NCBI GenBank assembly: GCA_949130485.1
Contig: OX422197.1
Span: forward strand, 5,627,193 to 5,691,192
Reading direction: 5' to 3'
From: Agelas oroides
Taxonomy: Eukaryota > Porifera > Demospongiae > Agelasida > Agelasidae
DNA length: 64,000 bases
The notes under the pieces were generated by a model. That model ran no database searches and was not told the DNA's origin. It worked only from the letters and a program-made list of their open reading frames with translations. Positions 1 through 11,283 of the stretch are shown in pieces. Made by a program: the position numbers and the translations under genes. How positions within the stretch are numbered: position 1 is the stretch's first letter; each line of letters begins with the position of its first letter.

Positions 1-3000
1 TCTACCCCGACTCCACCTCACTCAACCACACTCTACCCTGGCTCGACCCCGACTCTACATCACTCTACCACACTCTACCCTGCCTCGACCCGACTCTACC
101 TCACTCTACCACACTCTACCCTTTTCTCGATCCAACTCTACCTCACTCTACCACACACTATCCCGACTCTACCTCACTCTACCACACTCTACCCTGGCTC
201 AACCCGACTCTACCTCACTTTTCTACACTCTACCACGACTCTACCTCACTCCACAACACTCTACCCTTGCTCAACCCGACTCTACCTCACTGTACCACAC
301 TCTACCCTGGCTAAACCTGGCTCATCCCGACTCTACCTCACTCTACCACACTCTACCCTGGCTCAACCTGAATCTACCTCACTCTACCACACTCTACCCT
401 GGCTAGACCCGACTCTACCTCACTCTACCACACTCTACCCTGGCTCGACCCAACTCTACCTCACCCTACCACACTCAACCCCGACTCTACCTCACTCTAC
501 CATAATCTACCCCGACTCTACCTCACTCTAACACACTCCACCCTGGCTCGACCCGACTCTATCTCACTCTACCTCACTCTACCCTGTCTAAACCCGCCTC
601 TACCTCACTCTACCACACTCTACCCCGACCCTACCTCACTGTACGACACTCTACCCCGAATCTACCTCACTCTACCGCACTCTACCCTGGCTCGACCCAA
701 CTCTACATCACTCTACCACACTCTACCCCGACTCTACCTCACTCTACCACACACTACCATGACTCTACCTCACTGTACCAACATTTACCCTGACTCTACC
801 TCAATCTACCCCACTCTACCCTGGCTCGACCCGACTCTACCTCACTCTTCCACACTCTACCCCGACTCTACCTCACTCTACCACACTCTACCCCAATTCT
901 ACCTCACTCTACCACCCTCTACCCCGACTCAACCTCACCCTACCACACTCTACCCTGGCTCCACCCGACTCTACCTCATTCTACCACACTCTTCCCCGAC
1001 TCTACCTCACTCTACCACACTCTACCCCGACTCTACCACACTCTACCACACTCTACCATGGCTCGACCCCGACTCTACCTCACTCTACCACGCTCTACCC
1101 TGACTCTATGTCACTCTACCACACTCAGCCACTACTCTACCTCACTTTACTAACATTTACCCTCACTCTACCTCACTCTACCACACTCTACCCTGGCTCG
1201 ACCCGACTCTACCTTCCTCTACCACACCCTCCACCGACTCTACCTCACACTACAACACTCTACCCCGACTCTACCTCACTCTACCACACTCTACCCTGTT
1301 TCGACCCAATTCTACCTCACTCTACCACACCCTTCCCTGGCTAGACCCGACTCTACCTCACTCTACCTCCCTCTACCCTGGCTCGACCCGACTCTACCTC
1401 AATCTACCACACTCTACCCTGTCTCGACCCGACTCTACCTCACTCTACCACACTCTACCCCGACTCTACCTCCCTCTACCACACTCTACCCTGGCTCGAC
1501 CCAACTCTACCTCACTCTACCTCACTCTACCACACTCTACCCCGACTCTACCTCACTCTACCACACTCAAACCTGGTTAGACCCCACTCTACCATGGCTC
1601 GACCCGACTGTACCTCACTCTACCACACTCTACCCTGGCTCGTCCCGACTCTACCTCACTCTACCACACTCTACCCCGACTCTACCCCGCTCTACGACAC
1701 TCTACCCTGGCTCGACCCGACTCTACCTCACTCTCCCACACTCTACCCTTGCTCGACCCGATTCTTCCTCACTCTACCACACTCTACCATGACTCTACCT
1801 CACTCTACCACAGTCTCCCCTGGCTCAACCTGACTCTACCTCACTCTACCACAATCTACCCTTGCTCGACGCGACTCTACCTCACTTCATCACACTCTAC
1901 CCCAACTCTACCTCTACCACACTCTACCCCGACTCTAACTCAATCTACCACACTCTACTCTGGCTAGACCCGACTCTACCTCACCCTACCACACTCTACC
2001 ACACCGTACTCTGTCTAGACCCGACTCTACCTCACCCTACCACACTCTACCCTTACTCAACCCGAATCTACCTCACTCTGCCACACTCTACCCTGGCCCG
2101 ACCCAACTCTACCTCACTCTACCACATTCTACCCCGACTCTATCTCACTCTACCACACTCTACCCCGACTCTACCTCACTCTACCACACTCTACCCTGAC
2201 TCGACCCGACTCTACCTCACTCTACCACACTCTACCCTGTTTCGACCCAATTCTACCTCACTCTACCACACCCTTCCCTGGCTAGACCCGACTCTACCTC
2301 ACTCTACCTCCCTCTACCCTGGCTCGAGCCGACTCTACCTCAATCTACCACACTCTACCCTGTCTCGACCCGACTCTACCTCACTCTACCACACTCTACC
2401 CCGACTCTACCTCCCTCTACCACACTCTACCCTGGCTCGACCCAACTCTACCTCACTCTACCTCACTCTACCACACTCTACCCCGACTCTATCTCACTCT
2501 ACCACACTCAAACCTGGTTAGACCCCACTCTACCATGGCTCGACCCGACTGTACCTCACTCTACTACACTCTACCCTGGCTCGTCCCGACTCTACCTCAC
2601 TCTACCACACTCTACCCCGACTCTACCCCGCTCTACGACACTCTACCCTGGCTCGACCCGACTCTACCTCACTCTCCCACACTCTACCCTTGCTCGACCC
2701 GATTCTTCCTCACTCTACCACACTCTACCATGACTCTACCTCACTCTACCACAGTCTCCCCTGGCTCAACCTGACTCTACCTCACTCTACCACAATCTAC
2801 CCTGGCTCGACGCGACTCTACCTCACTTCATCACACTCTACCCCAACTCTACCTCTACCACACTCTACCCCGACTCTAACTCAATCTACCACACTCTACC
2901 CTGGCTAGACCCGACTCTACCTCACCCTACCACACTCTACCACACCGTACCCTGTCTAGACCCGACTCTACCTCACCCTACCACACTCTACCCTTACTCA

Positions 3001-4560
3001 ACCCGAATCTACCTCACTCTGCCACACTCTACCCTGGCCCGACCCAACTCTAACTCACTCTACCACATTCTACCCCGACTCTATCTCACTCTACCACACT
3101 CTACCCCGACTCTACCTCACTCTACCACACTCTACCCTGACTCGACCCGACTCTACCTCACTCTACCACACTCTACCCTGGCTCGACCTGACTCTACCTC
3201 GCTCTACCACACTCTACCCGGTCTTGACCCGACTCTCCCTCATTCTACCACACTCTACCTTGGCTCGACCCAACTGTACCTCACTCTACCACACTCTACC
3301 ACACTCAACCCTGGTTAGACCCCACTCTACCATGGCTCGACCCGACTGTACCTCACTCTACCACACTCTACCCTGGCTCGTCCCGACTCTACCTCACTCT
3401 ACCACACTCTACCCCGACTCTACCCCGCTCTACCACACTCTACCCTGGCTCGACCCGACTCTACCTCACTCTCCCACACTCTACCCTTGCTCGACCCGAT
3501 TCTTCCTCACTCTACCACACTCTACCATGACTCTACCTCACTCTACCACACTCTCCCCTGGCTCAACCTGACTCTACCTCACTCTACCACAATCTACCCT
3601 GGCTCGACGCGACTCTACCTCACTTCATCACACTCTACCCCAACTCTACCTCTACCACACTCTACCCCGACTCTAACTCAATCTACCACACTCTACCCTG
3701 GCTAGACCCGACTCTACCTCACCCTACCACACTCTACCACACCGTACCCTGTCTAGACCCGACTCTACCTCACCCTACCACACTCTACCCTTACTCAACC
3801 CGAATCTACCTCACTCTACCACACTCTACCCTGGCCCGACCCAACTCTACCTCACCCTACCACACTCTACCCTTATTCAACCCGACTCTATCTCACTCTA
3901 CCACACTCTACCCCGACTCTACCTCACTCTACCACACTCTACCCTGACTCGACCCGACTCTACCTCACTCTACCACACTCTACCCTGGCTCGACCTGACT
4001 CTACCTCACTCTACCACACTCTACCCTGGCTCGACCTGACTCTACCTCACTCTACCACACTCTACCCCGACTCTATCTCACTCTACCACACTCTGCCACG
4101 ACTCTACCTCACTTTACCAACATTTACCCTCACTCTACCTCACTCTACCCCACTCTACCCTGGCTCAACCCGACTCTACCTCACTCTTCCACACTCTACC
4201 CCGACTCTACCTCACTCTACCACACTCTACCCCGATTCTACCTCACTGTACCACTCTCTATGCCTACTCTACCTCACTCTACCACACTCTACCCTGGCTA
4301 ACCCCGACTCTACCTCACTCTACCACACTCTACCCGGTCTCGACCCGACTCTCCCTCATTCTACCACACTCTACCCTGGCTCGACCCAACTGTACCTCAC
4401 TCTACCACACTCTACCACACTCTACCCTTTCTCAACCAGACTCTACCTCACTCCGCCATACCCAACCCCAACTCTCCCTCCCTCTACCCCACTCTACCCC
4501 GACTGTACCTCACTCTACCACAGTCTAACCTGGCTGTACCCAGCTCTACCTCACTCTACC
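1..4560. repeat. CTACC-rich satellite with higher-order structure
   Basis: The stretch consists of degenerate decamers of the type ACTCTACCTC / ACTCTACCAC joined to spacers of the type ACTCTACCCTGGCTCGACCC, giving composite units of about 31 and 41 bp. A higher-order period is visible: a block near 1594-1967 recurs near 2535-2908 (offset 941 bp) and near 3332-3705 (offset 797 bp). Long open frames here follow from the repeat composition and encode only S/T/L/Y/P/H strings, so they are not called genes. The array ends abruptly at about 4560, inside sequence that elsewhere is the middle of an inverted-repeat element. The left end lies outside the window. Confidence 0.95.
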
Positions 4561-5212
4561 TCTGCTTTGTCATGCTTGGGATTGAAAAGGGTCATTGTGA
4601 GGCACAAAAAAAATGCAAGTAGTGGGTTTTTTCCTTTCAGCATTAGATGAAGGTGGTGAAAGAGGAAGCCATACTAGAACATTTTTTTCTGTCTAGGTTG
4701 AAGGGAGGTCAACCTGTCCATTGTACTCTTTCCTACAGTTGCAGGAGCCAGTTGTTGGCCAGTATATATATAGTAGGCTGTTCTCTGGGGGTCTCTGATT
4801 CCTTGTAGATCACAATCCCCTTTCGTGAAATCCACCCATTCGATTATCTAAGCTGAATTGGTTTCCATGCCTACATGTTTGTGGTATCAGCTCTAAAGGA
4901 AATTCTCACTTCTGACTTTCATGAACTCTCATAAAAAGGTTGACTCAAATAATCCAAATTTGGACGATAATTCATGTCATCCAGAAATGGACGACTAGAA
5001 ATATTCAGAATTTGGATGATAGTTTATGTCATCCAAAAATGGATGACTAAAATCATTCAAAAGTGGATGATTATTCTCATTCTGTAATAGAGACAAATGA
5101 GCTAAAATCGTCCAAAAATGATGCTTGTTGTACATCAGTGAAAAAAAAAAGCCAAATATAGACGGTTACAGATGGTCTATAATCATTCATTTTTGGAACA
5201 AGAGAGAAAGAG
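4561..5212. mobile_element. right part of the 1.3-1.5-kb inverted-repeat element (truncated by the satellite)
   Basis: This matches nearly base for base the right half of the element at 9964-11283 (compare 4563 with 10635). The left terminus is absent because the satellite array starts here. It contains two subrepeats with the core TTGGATGATAGTT...ATCCAAAAATGGATGA and ends with a short inverted-repeat terminus near 5190-5205. It holds no open frame that I can recognise. Confidence 0.7.
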
Positions 5213-5890
5213 GTTGAGAAAGGATACAGCCCACTAGTTTACTTGTATGATTTGCAGTGCTTTAACTGTACTGATCATCACTACAACTGGGTCAGTATCA
5301 TAAATACTTTCCCCACATTTGCAAGTGTCATTGGCTCGCATGTTTCTAAATTGAACAGTCCTGATCGTATATCTTCAAAGATCATGAAAGATGTTGAGAT
5401 CAACTTCACACAACAGCACCCCTGCCACATTACCACTCAAAATGTGTCATCTCTACAAAACTGTTCTGGTTTGTTGTCTTTCCCAAAGCACCATTACTGT
5501 AACCTCAGACTCGCACAAAGTCTTTCTATTTCTCCTTTTTCACACACACTGTAGCAATCTGGAACAGCTTACCATACTCCATTTTTTCATCACCTAATAG
5601 TAGTTTAGTTTCATGTTCATAACTCTTTGTGTACCTTTGGAAGCCATTTCATAGGTTCTTTATTCACGTTTGAAAGCAGTGAAATATAAAGACTTCAATC
5701 ATTGAAATATTTGCTGCAATTCTTCTCCTCTCAAATGTGAAGTGTGTCCTTTGAGTTTCTCACTCCAACTGAAGTCCGCAACATAAATGGAAGCTTGTTA
5801 GGCATATTTTTATATGATGATGCATCGATTGCTTATTTTGGTAAGGAGCATCTCCCATATGCTAAGGAGGGTCTGGAGTGAGCTATTTAA
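5213..5890 (+). pseudogene. broken 3' copy of the sponge-type membrane protein gene (psi-1)
   Basis: The segment begins with the Cys-motif region (GYSPLVYLYDLQCFNCTD then HHYNW), matching residues about 192-215 of the intact protein at 6577-8589. It then loses homology for about 420 bp, and resumes near 5645 with sequence equivalent to the residue 340-415 region (WKPF..FIH, then SVSFDLL-like and NGSLLGIFLYYDASIAY-like stretches) in changing frames. It stops near 5880. The middle replacement resembles the C-terminal end of a LINE reverse transcriptase (a VAIWNSLPYSIF-like stretch). No 5' half is present because the satellite and element DNA replace it. It is clearly non-functional for the multi-pass part. 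Confidence 0.8.
5305..5600 (+). mobile_element. possible LINE 3' remnant inside psi-1
   Basis: The segment replaces codons for about residues 218-340 of the host gene copy. One frame reads FFTHTVAIWNSLPYSIF, resembling the conserved tail of L2/CR1/RTE-type reverse transcriptases (aromatic-F-x-R-T-x-x-x-WNSLP). Equivalent sequence occurs at about 11375-11660 and 17665-17990, so the insertion predates the 6.1-kb duplications. The call rests on one short motif. An alternative is unrelated host DNA. Confidence 0.35.
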
Positions 5891-6518
5891 AAGATTTTGC
5901 TATAGCTACAGGTTGACTACATATACCCTCCCTGCTTTCCGAGTAGATATTGTTGTACTGGGTTGTGATGTTAATGTAAGTCATAAATTAAGTGCACCCA
6001 GCTCGAGTGCACCCAGCTCGACTGTCTGTAACCTTAGCCACAGTGGTTACCTTGGTTGCAGACAAGCTACAAGATATAGTGGTCATGGGGAGATTTATCT
6101 TGATACTGGAGACTAGCTGGCTAGATCAGCCTACAACTCATGGGAATCAAAACCACTCATACATCCATGTGGGAGTCAACAGGCCTCTAAAACAATTTTC
6201 ATATGCATATTATAGTGACTCCCTCACAGATGTTCAGGTGATTGTAAGATCAGTGTTGTTTATAGGCAATGGAGACTGCCTACGTAGATTAGCCCACAAC
6301 TCACAATCCTGGGAATCAAAACCACTCACACATCCGTGTGGGAGTCAACAGCCTGCATAGAATAACTTTCAAATACACTCCCTCACAGATGTTCTGGTGA
6401 GTGTAAGATCATGCAGTGTTGTTTATATAGGCAACAACACTGTATGCATGGACAGTTCCCTCTTAGGTTGCTTATCTGTCTGGGTAATCAGTGTGTGAGC
6501 AATTTGCTTGTTCTGACA
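5891..6518. promoter_or_regulatory. upstream region of gene 1 with a repeated module
   Basis: No gene is supported here. Two direct copies of a module of about 150-185 bp lie at about 6120-6300 and 6300-6440. The shared order is CAAAACCACTCA, then GGGAGTCAACAG, then a CTTTCAAAT/ATTTTCATATGCAT-type block, then CCCTCACAGATGTTC, then GTAAGATCA and TGTTGTTTATA. A related third copy precedes the next broken gene (about 8985-9170), and equivalents lie in the next unit (about 12184-12500, 15035-15200). The consistent placement upstream of family members suggests a regulatory or 5'-flank repeat. That role is inferred. Confidence 0.45.
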
Positions 6519-6576
6519 GTGAACATTTTCCTTTGCACTGTAGCTAGCTAGTTTCTACATACTGGAAATCTCAATC
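6519..6576 (+). promoter_or_regulatory. conserved promoter-proximal / 5' leader block of gene 1
   Basis: The block GTGAACATTTTCCTTT...ACTGTAGCTAGCTAGT-TCTACA sits directly before the start codon. It is shared with the genes starting at 12641 and 28393, although sequence further upstream of the 28393 gene is unrelated. Conservation limited to about 55 bp next to the ATG suggests a 5' UTR, core promoter or splice-leader-type signal. Which of these applies cannot be told from sequence alone. Confidence 0.5.
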
Positions 6577-8589
6577 ATGTACTTCATAAAGTCTGTAGCA
6601 CTAGCCACTTTGGTGCTTTGTGCTGCTATAAACTTGAGCACAGAAGCAAAGGCGAAACCAGTCATCTATGTTGACATGCGGAATGGGACACTAGATAGCA
6701 GCTGTTGGAGAAGAGGACTGGACCTGCCCTGTGGTAGTTTGGAACTAGCTATAGCTGGTGCTAGGAAACACAACTCCACCATAGATGTACTACCTTTTGA
6801 AGTACCTGCAGCAGCTTCTCAAGAAGTCCAGCCCAGCAGTCCTTCTTGTCCACCTTGGTTCTTTCCCGACCAATCATCCAATGATACTTGCAGATGTGGG
6901 AAAAGTATTCATGGTGCTGTCAAGTGTAACGAAACACTGCAAGAGTCTGCCATACTTGACTGCTACTGTGTGACATACAATGAATCTACTGGTGTAGTTG
7001 CAGGTCCTTGCTTCTATAACTGTGAAAATATACCAAAAGATCAAGAAGACACACTCTACCACCCCTTACCACACCGTGTTGAAGAGCTTAACAGTGCAAT
7101 GTGTGGGCAGTTTCATAGAGGTGGACAATTGTGTGGATCCTGTGAGGAAGGATACAGTCCACTAGTTTACTCATATGATTTACAGTGCTTTAACTGTACT
7201 GATAGCCACTACAACTGGGTCAAGTATGTCACCGCAGCATTTGTTCCCCTCACAGTTTTCTATGTCATCATCTTATTGTGCAGAGTTAGTGCCACCTCAC
7301 CACAGTTGTATGCTTTTGTTACTTTTAGTCAGACCATTTCAATTCCTGCTAATGTCCGTCCTGTTTTAGCTGCAGTAAACAACTATCCAAAGGTTGGAAC
7401 ATTTGCACGAATACTAGCAGCTCTGTATGGTGTCTGGAATTTGGATTTCTTCCGTGCTCTTATTCCTCACATTTGTCTTGAGCTGAATACCTTACAAGCT
7501 CTAGCACTAGACTATGCCATTGCATGCTACCCTCTACTTTTGATTGTTGTTTCTTACGTGTTAATTGAGCTTCATGGTCACAACTTCAAAATCCTTGTGT
7601 ACTTTTGGAGGCCATTTCGTAGGGTGTTTATTCACTTTCGAAAGCAGTGGGATATAAAGACATCTGTCATTGAAGTATTTGCCACCTTTCTTCTCCTCTC
7701 AAATTTCAAGTTTCTAAGTGTGTCTTTTGACCTTCTCATTCCAACTGAAGTCCGCAACATAAATGGAAGCTTGTTAGGCATATTTTTATATTATGATGCA
7801 TCGATTGCTTATCTTGGTAAGAAGCATCTCCCATATGTTATTCTCACTTTGCTGCTTGTATTAATCTTTGTGCTGCTTCCAATTGTGCTTCTGTTACTGT
7901 ATCCGATGCGGTGCTTTCAGCGATGTCTTGGTCGCTGTGGCTTAAGGTTTCATGCTCTTCGTATATTCATGGATGCATTCCAGGGCTGCTACAAGGATGG
8001 AACTAATGGGACTCGTGATTGTCGATACTTTGCAGCTCTTAATTTAATTATTCACTTTATTTTGTTTTTTGTCCTTGCATTTACTTTAGATGTCTTGTTT
8101 TATGCAGTTGGCCAGTTCATGCTGATAGTATTTGCCGTGCTGATTGCCATAATTCAACCGTATAAAGCAGAATTTGCTGTTTATAACATTGTGGACACAG
8201 TGTTTATTTTATTACTAGCCCTGTGGTATTGTACTGTGACGTGCCTGGAGTTAGCATTATTAAAAGATCAAAGATACCAGTATTCATCACAAGTTCTTTC
8301 AGCTGTGGTTGCAGTGTTGCCTCTATTTTACATAACTGCCATCACTCTTCACTGGGTGTGTTCTCGGACAAAGATTGGACAAAATGTGATCAGGAAGACT
8401 CAAGACTGCTTTCAGCGTCAACCTCCTTCACAATTGCAAGGCATGAATGATGAGGACTCTCTTCCACATAGGCTTTCCAATCCAGACCACTACCGTAGTA
8501 GCCTTGAAGACACAGTTGCTGCTAGTATAATGGACAATAGTGGGTGCTCTTCTAACAACAGCAGTGACAACAATGAAACTGCATACTGA
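6577..8589 (+). CDS. secreted-Cys-rich / multi-pass membrane protein, sponge-type family, copy 1 (670 aa)
   Basis: Intronless open frame with a signal peptide (residues 1-24, MYFIKSVALATLVLCAAINL...). Residues 28-60 (IYVDMRNGTLDSSCW...LPCGSLELAI) resemble the opening strand of pectin-lyase-like beta-helix ectodomains, but the helix repeats themselves are missing. A Cys-rich ectodomain with several N-glycosylation sequons follows to about residue 210, ending in the motif CGQF-x6-LCGSCEEGYSPLVYSYDLQCFNC. About eight or nine hydrophobic segments then follow (about 216-236, 313-332, 363-385, 420-442, 484-527 as two, 533-556, 572-592). The conserved IQPYKAEFAVYNIVDTVF motif lies at 525-543 and a Ser/Asn-rich cytoplasmic tail ends at 670. 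The Cys-motif plus membrane domain is one I associate with large uncharacterised sponge and cnidarian families, and the last helices faintly recall TRP-like proteins. Function is unknown. Start choice: this ATG opens the signal peptide and is shared by all three intact copies. Confidence 0.9.
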   Translation: MYFIKSVALATLVLCAAINLSTEAKAKPVIYVDMRNGTLDSSCWRRGLDLPCGSLELAIAGARKHNSTIDVLPFEVPAAASQEVQPSSPSCPPWFFPDQSSNDTCRCGKSIHGAVKCNETLQESAILDCYCVTYNESTGVVAGPCFYNCENIPKDQEDTLYHPLPHRVEELNSAMCGQFHRGGQLCGSCEEGYSPLVYSYDLQCFNCTDSHYNWVKYVTAAFVPLTVFYVIILLCRVSATSPQLYAFVTFSQTISIPANVRPVLAAVNNYPKVGTFARILAALYGVWNLDFFRALIPHICLELNTLQALALDYAIACYPLLLIVVSYVLIELHGHNFKILVYFWRPFRRVFIHFRKQWDIKTSVIEVFATFLLLSNFKFLSVSFDLLIPTEVRNINGSLLGIFLYYDASIAYLGKKHLPYVILTLLLVLIFVLLPIVLLLLYPMRCFQRCLGRCGLRFHALRIFMDAFQGCYKDGTNGTRDCRYFAALNLIIHFILFFVLAFTLDVLFYAVGQFMLIVFAVLIAIIQPYKAEFAVYNIVDTVFILLLALWYCTVTCLELALLKDQRYQYSSQVLSAVVAVLPLFYITAITLHWVCSRTKIGQNVIRKTQDCFQRQPPSQLQGMNDEDSLPHRLSNPDHYRSSLEDTVAASIMDNSGCSSNNSSDNNETAY

Positions 8590-9146
8590 ATGCGCATAGC
8601 TGTATTGATTTGTGTAATTTAAATGGAGTAAGCTAACTCTGCTGTTGATGTGTTTCTAGGTTTAGTTTCTTGTGTTGCAATCAGACTTTCCGTGCACAGT
8701 TTGCAAGATAACAATTTAGTTCAACTTTATCATTGCAGTAGTGTATTTGGATCCGGTTTTCTTTAACCTACTGAAATGAAAAGGTCAGTCATTCTACCTC
8801 CAGATATCAGTTCTGAGCTAGCTACTCAGGCCGGGTTGCTGGCTTGAGTTGCCAATGTTCTGACCACTGAGCAGTGAGCTACGAATACTGGGCAACTATC
8901 AGCCCCAACAATACTCGGTCTTGTGGTGTGCAACTTAAAATTATTGCATAAGAGAATCCATAAAGAAAGTTAGTTTGTCCTAAAACACATGATCCTGGGA
9001 ATCATAACCAAATAAATTATCCATGCGGGAGTCAACTGCCTCAATAGAACAACTTTCAAATGCAATTATAGTGTGCTCTCATAAATAGCTTCTCTCATAA
9101 AATTTCTACAGTATGCAACCAGATGTTCTGGTGATTCTTAGATCAA
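8590..9146. other. 3' flank of gene 1
   Basis: No gene. It is near-identical to 14642-15199 downstream of copy 2. It contains a tRNA-like SINE candidate on the minus strand (8815-8925) and, from about 8985, a further copy of the upstream module described at 6120-6440. Confidence 0.6.
8815..8925 (-). repeat. candidate tRNA-derived SINE fragment
   Basis: On the minus strand the order is TAGCTCACTGCTCAGTGGTC, AGAAC, then a possible anticodon hairpin TTGGC-AACTCAA-GCCAG (5-bp stem, 7-nt loop). The A-box-like block recalls tRNA D-arms. A more complete relative at 19150-19255 has a perfect CTGGC/GCCAG stem and a B-box-like GAGTATGATTCC. The acceptor stem is not convincing, so this is not called as a tRNA gene. 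Confidence 0.35.
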
Positions 9147-9258
9147 TGTTGTTTGGGCAGTAGATGTTGTTTGGACAGCAGATGTTGTATGGACAGCAGA
9201 TGTTGTATGGACAGCAGATGTTGTTTAGGCAGCAGATGTTGTTTAGGCAGCAGATGTT
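9147..9258 (+). repeat. 18-bp minisatellite, about 6 copies
   Basis: Tandem units of the type GATGTTGTTTGGACAGCA (variants TATGGACAGCA, TTAGGCAGCA). The orthologous position in the next unit (15200-15397) has about 11 copies, so the array length changed after the segmental duplication. Confidence 0.9.
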
Positions 9259-9370
9259 CTGGTGATTGTTAGATCAGTATTGTTTGGACAACAATGTTGT
9301 TTAGATCAATGTTGATTGGATAGCTTCCTAGATCTGAGGCTTCTTATCTAGGAACTTGTCTGGGTAACCA

Positions 9371-9963
9371 GTGTGTGAGCAATTTCCTTTAGTCACTTAC
9401 TTTCTCCATAAACATCTCAACCATGTAGTTCATAAATGTAGCACTAGCCACTTTGGTGCTTTGTATTATTGTGGAATTAGATGTAAAAGCACACTCGATC
9501 TTCTAAATGTTGACATGGAAAGCAGCTGTTGGAGAAGAGGACTGGACCTGCCCTGTGGTAGTTTGGTAGCTGGTGCTAGGAAACACAACTCCACCATAGA
9601 TGTTCTACCTTTTGAAGTACCTGCAGCAGCTTCTCAAGAAGTCCAGCCCAGCGGTCCTTCTTGTCCACCTTGGTTCTTTCCTGACCCATCATCCAATGAT
9701 ACTTGCAGATGTGGGGAAAGTATTCATGGTGCTGTCAAGTGTAACGAAACACTGCAAGAGTCTGCCATACTTGACTGCTACTGTGTGACATACAATGAAT
9801 CTACTGGTGTAGTTGCAGGTCCTTGCTTCTATAACTGTGAAAATATACCAAAAGGTCAAGAAGACACACTCTACCACCCCTTACCACACCGTGTTGAAGA
9901 GCTTAACAGTGCAATGTGTGGGCAGTTTCATAGAGATGGACAATTGGTGGATCCTGTGAGGAG
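9371..9963 (+). pseudogene. broken 5' half of the membrane protein gene (psi-2), ectodomain frame open
   Basis: The segment aligns with residues 1 to about 188 of the intact protein. The original start codon is followed at once by a stop (ATG TAG, where intact genes have ATG TAC), and the signal-peptide region is frame-disrupted. From NVDMESSCWRRGLDLPC onward the ectodomain frame is fully open and very similar to gene 1, lacking three residues after PCGSL. Homology breaks at the CGSC motif (QLVDPVRRG instead of QLCGSCEEG), a few bases before the inserted element at 9964. An open frame of 244 codons from 9371 runs into the element to 10105. Its N-terminal part has no signal peptide, so a working secreted product is unlikely. 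Confidence 0.8.
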
Positions 9964-11283
9964 AGGTATGTTCCAGTTCCTAAAATGGTTGATTATAGAC
10001 TATCTGTATAATCATCCATTTTTGGATGATTTTAGTTCATTGTCTCTACATAGAATGAGAACAAACAATAATCATCCAATTTTGGATGATTCCATTTTTG
10101 GATGAACTATAGTTCATTATAGTCACCAATTTTTTGAGTCATTTGATTTTTTGAGTCATTTGATTTTTTGAGTCATTTGATTTAGCATCCAAATGTGGAG
10201 AAAATTGGTACGATAAAATATACATACATCACAGTTTAAATTAGCTACCTATATCTAGCTTGCTTTGCTTATCCAAGAAACAATTTTACATGAAACAAAT
10301 TTATCCGGCTTTGTGTATGCAATATGTCCTTTGATCCCTTGCAGCCTGGCATTTGCTTGCCCATTCACTTGTGAGTTAATGGAGGCAAGATTGAGTGATG
10401 TATAACCATTCAGGGAATAGGGAGGCAAGGTTGAGTGATGTATAACCATTCAGGGAATAGGGAGGCAAGATTGAGTGATGTATAACCATTCAGGGAATAG
10501 CTGCTGGAATACCCCATGTGTCCTCGCCAATGGTGTCAGGTGAGGGCCCGTAGATAGGGCCACATGAATGCTTCTGCCCATTTGATATCAAGAAGCCTGG
10601 CAAAAGAATTTCAACCCTGCTGTAGGAACTTGATGCTTTGTCATGCTTGGGATTGAAAAGGGTCATTGTGAGGCACAAAAAAATGCAAGGAGTGGGTTTT
10701 TTCCTTTCAGCATTAGATGAAGGTGGTGAAAGAGGAAGCCATACTAGAAAAATTTTTTCTGTCTAGGTTGAAGGGAGGTCAACCTGTCCATTGTACTCTT
10801 TCCTACAGTTGCAGGAGCCAGTTGTTGGCCAGTATATATATAGTAGGCTGTTCTCTGGGGGTCTCTGATTCCTTGTAGATCACAATCCCCTTTCGTGAAA
10901 TCCACCCATTCGATTATCTAAGCTGAATTGGTTTCCATGCCTACATGTTTGTGGTATCAGCTCTAAAGGAAATTCTCACTTTTGACTTTCATGAACTCTC
11001 ATAAAAAGGTTGACTCAAATAATCCAAATTTGGACGATAATTCATGTCATCCAGAAATGGACGACTAGAAATATTCAGAATTTGGATGATAGTTTATGTC
11101 ATCCAAAAATGGATGACTAAAATGATTCAAAAGTGGATGATTATTCTCATTGTGTAATAGAGACAAATGAGCTAAAATCGTCCAAAAAGGATGCTTGTTG
11201 TACATCAGTGAAAAAAAAAGCCAAATATAGACGGTTACAGATGGTGTATAATCATTCATTTTTGGAACAAGAGAGAAAGAGGT
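9964..11283. mobile_element. 1.3-kb non-autonomous inverted-repeat DNA element in psi-2
   Basis: The left terminus (AGGTATGTTCC... then AAAATGGTTGATTATAGACTATC) and the inverted right terminus (GTTCCAAAAATG then ATGATTATACACCATC) are imperfect TIRs. The element interrupts the host gene exactly at its GTGAGGAAGG sequence. The flanks look like decayed 8-bp duplications (GTGAGGA-G on the left, TTGAGAAAGG on the right), which would fit a hAT-like element, though this is inferred. Inside are about three 17-bp repeats (TTTTTTGAGTCATTTGA, 10135-10185), three units of about 40 bp with ATTGAGTGATGTATAACC (10380-10500) and TTGGATGAT-type subrepeats. No transposase is visible. Confidence 0.65.

Noticed and set aside
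759-3705. Several open frames of 70-219 codons rich in STLYHTLP in the left satellite
   Set aside because: They follow from the CTACC repeat, occur in several frames and copies, and have no non-repetitive content.
8850-8900. A functional tRNA gene
   Set aside because: The D-arm is too long, the B box is poor or absent and no acceptor stem pairs.
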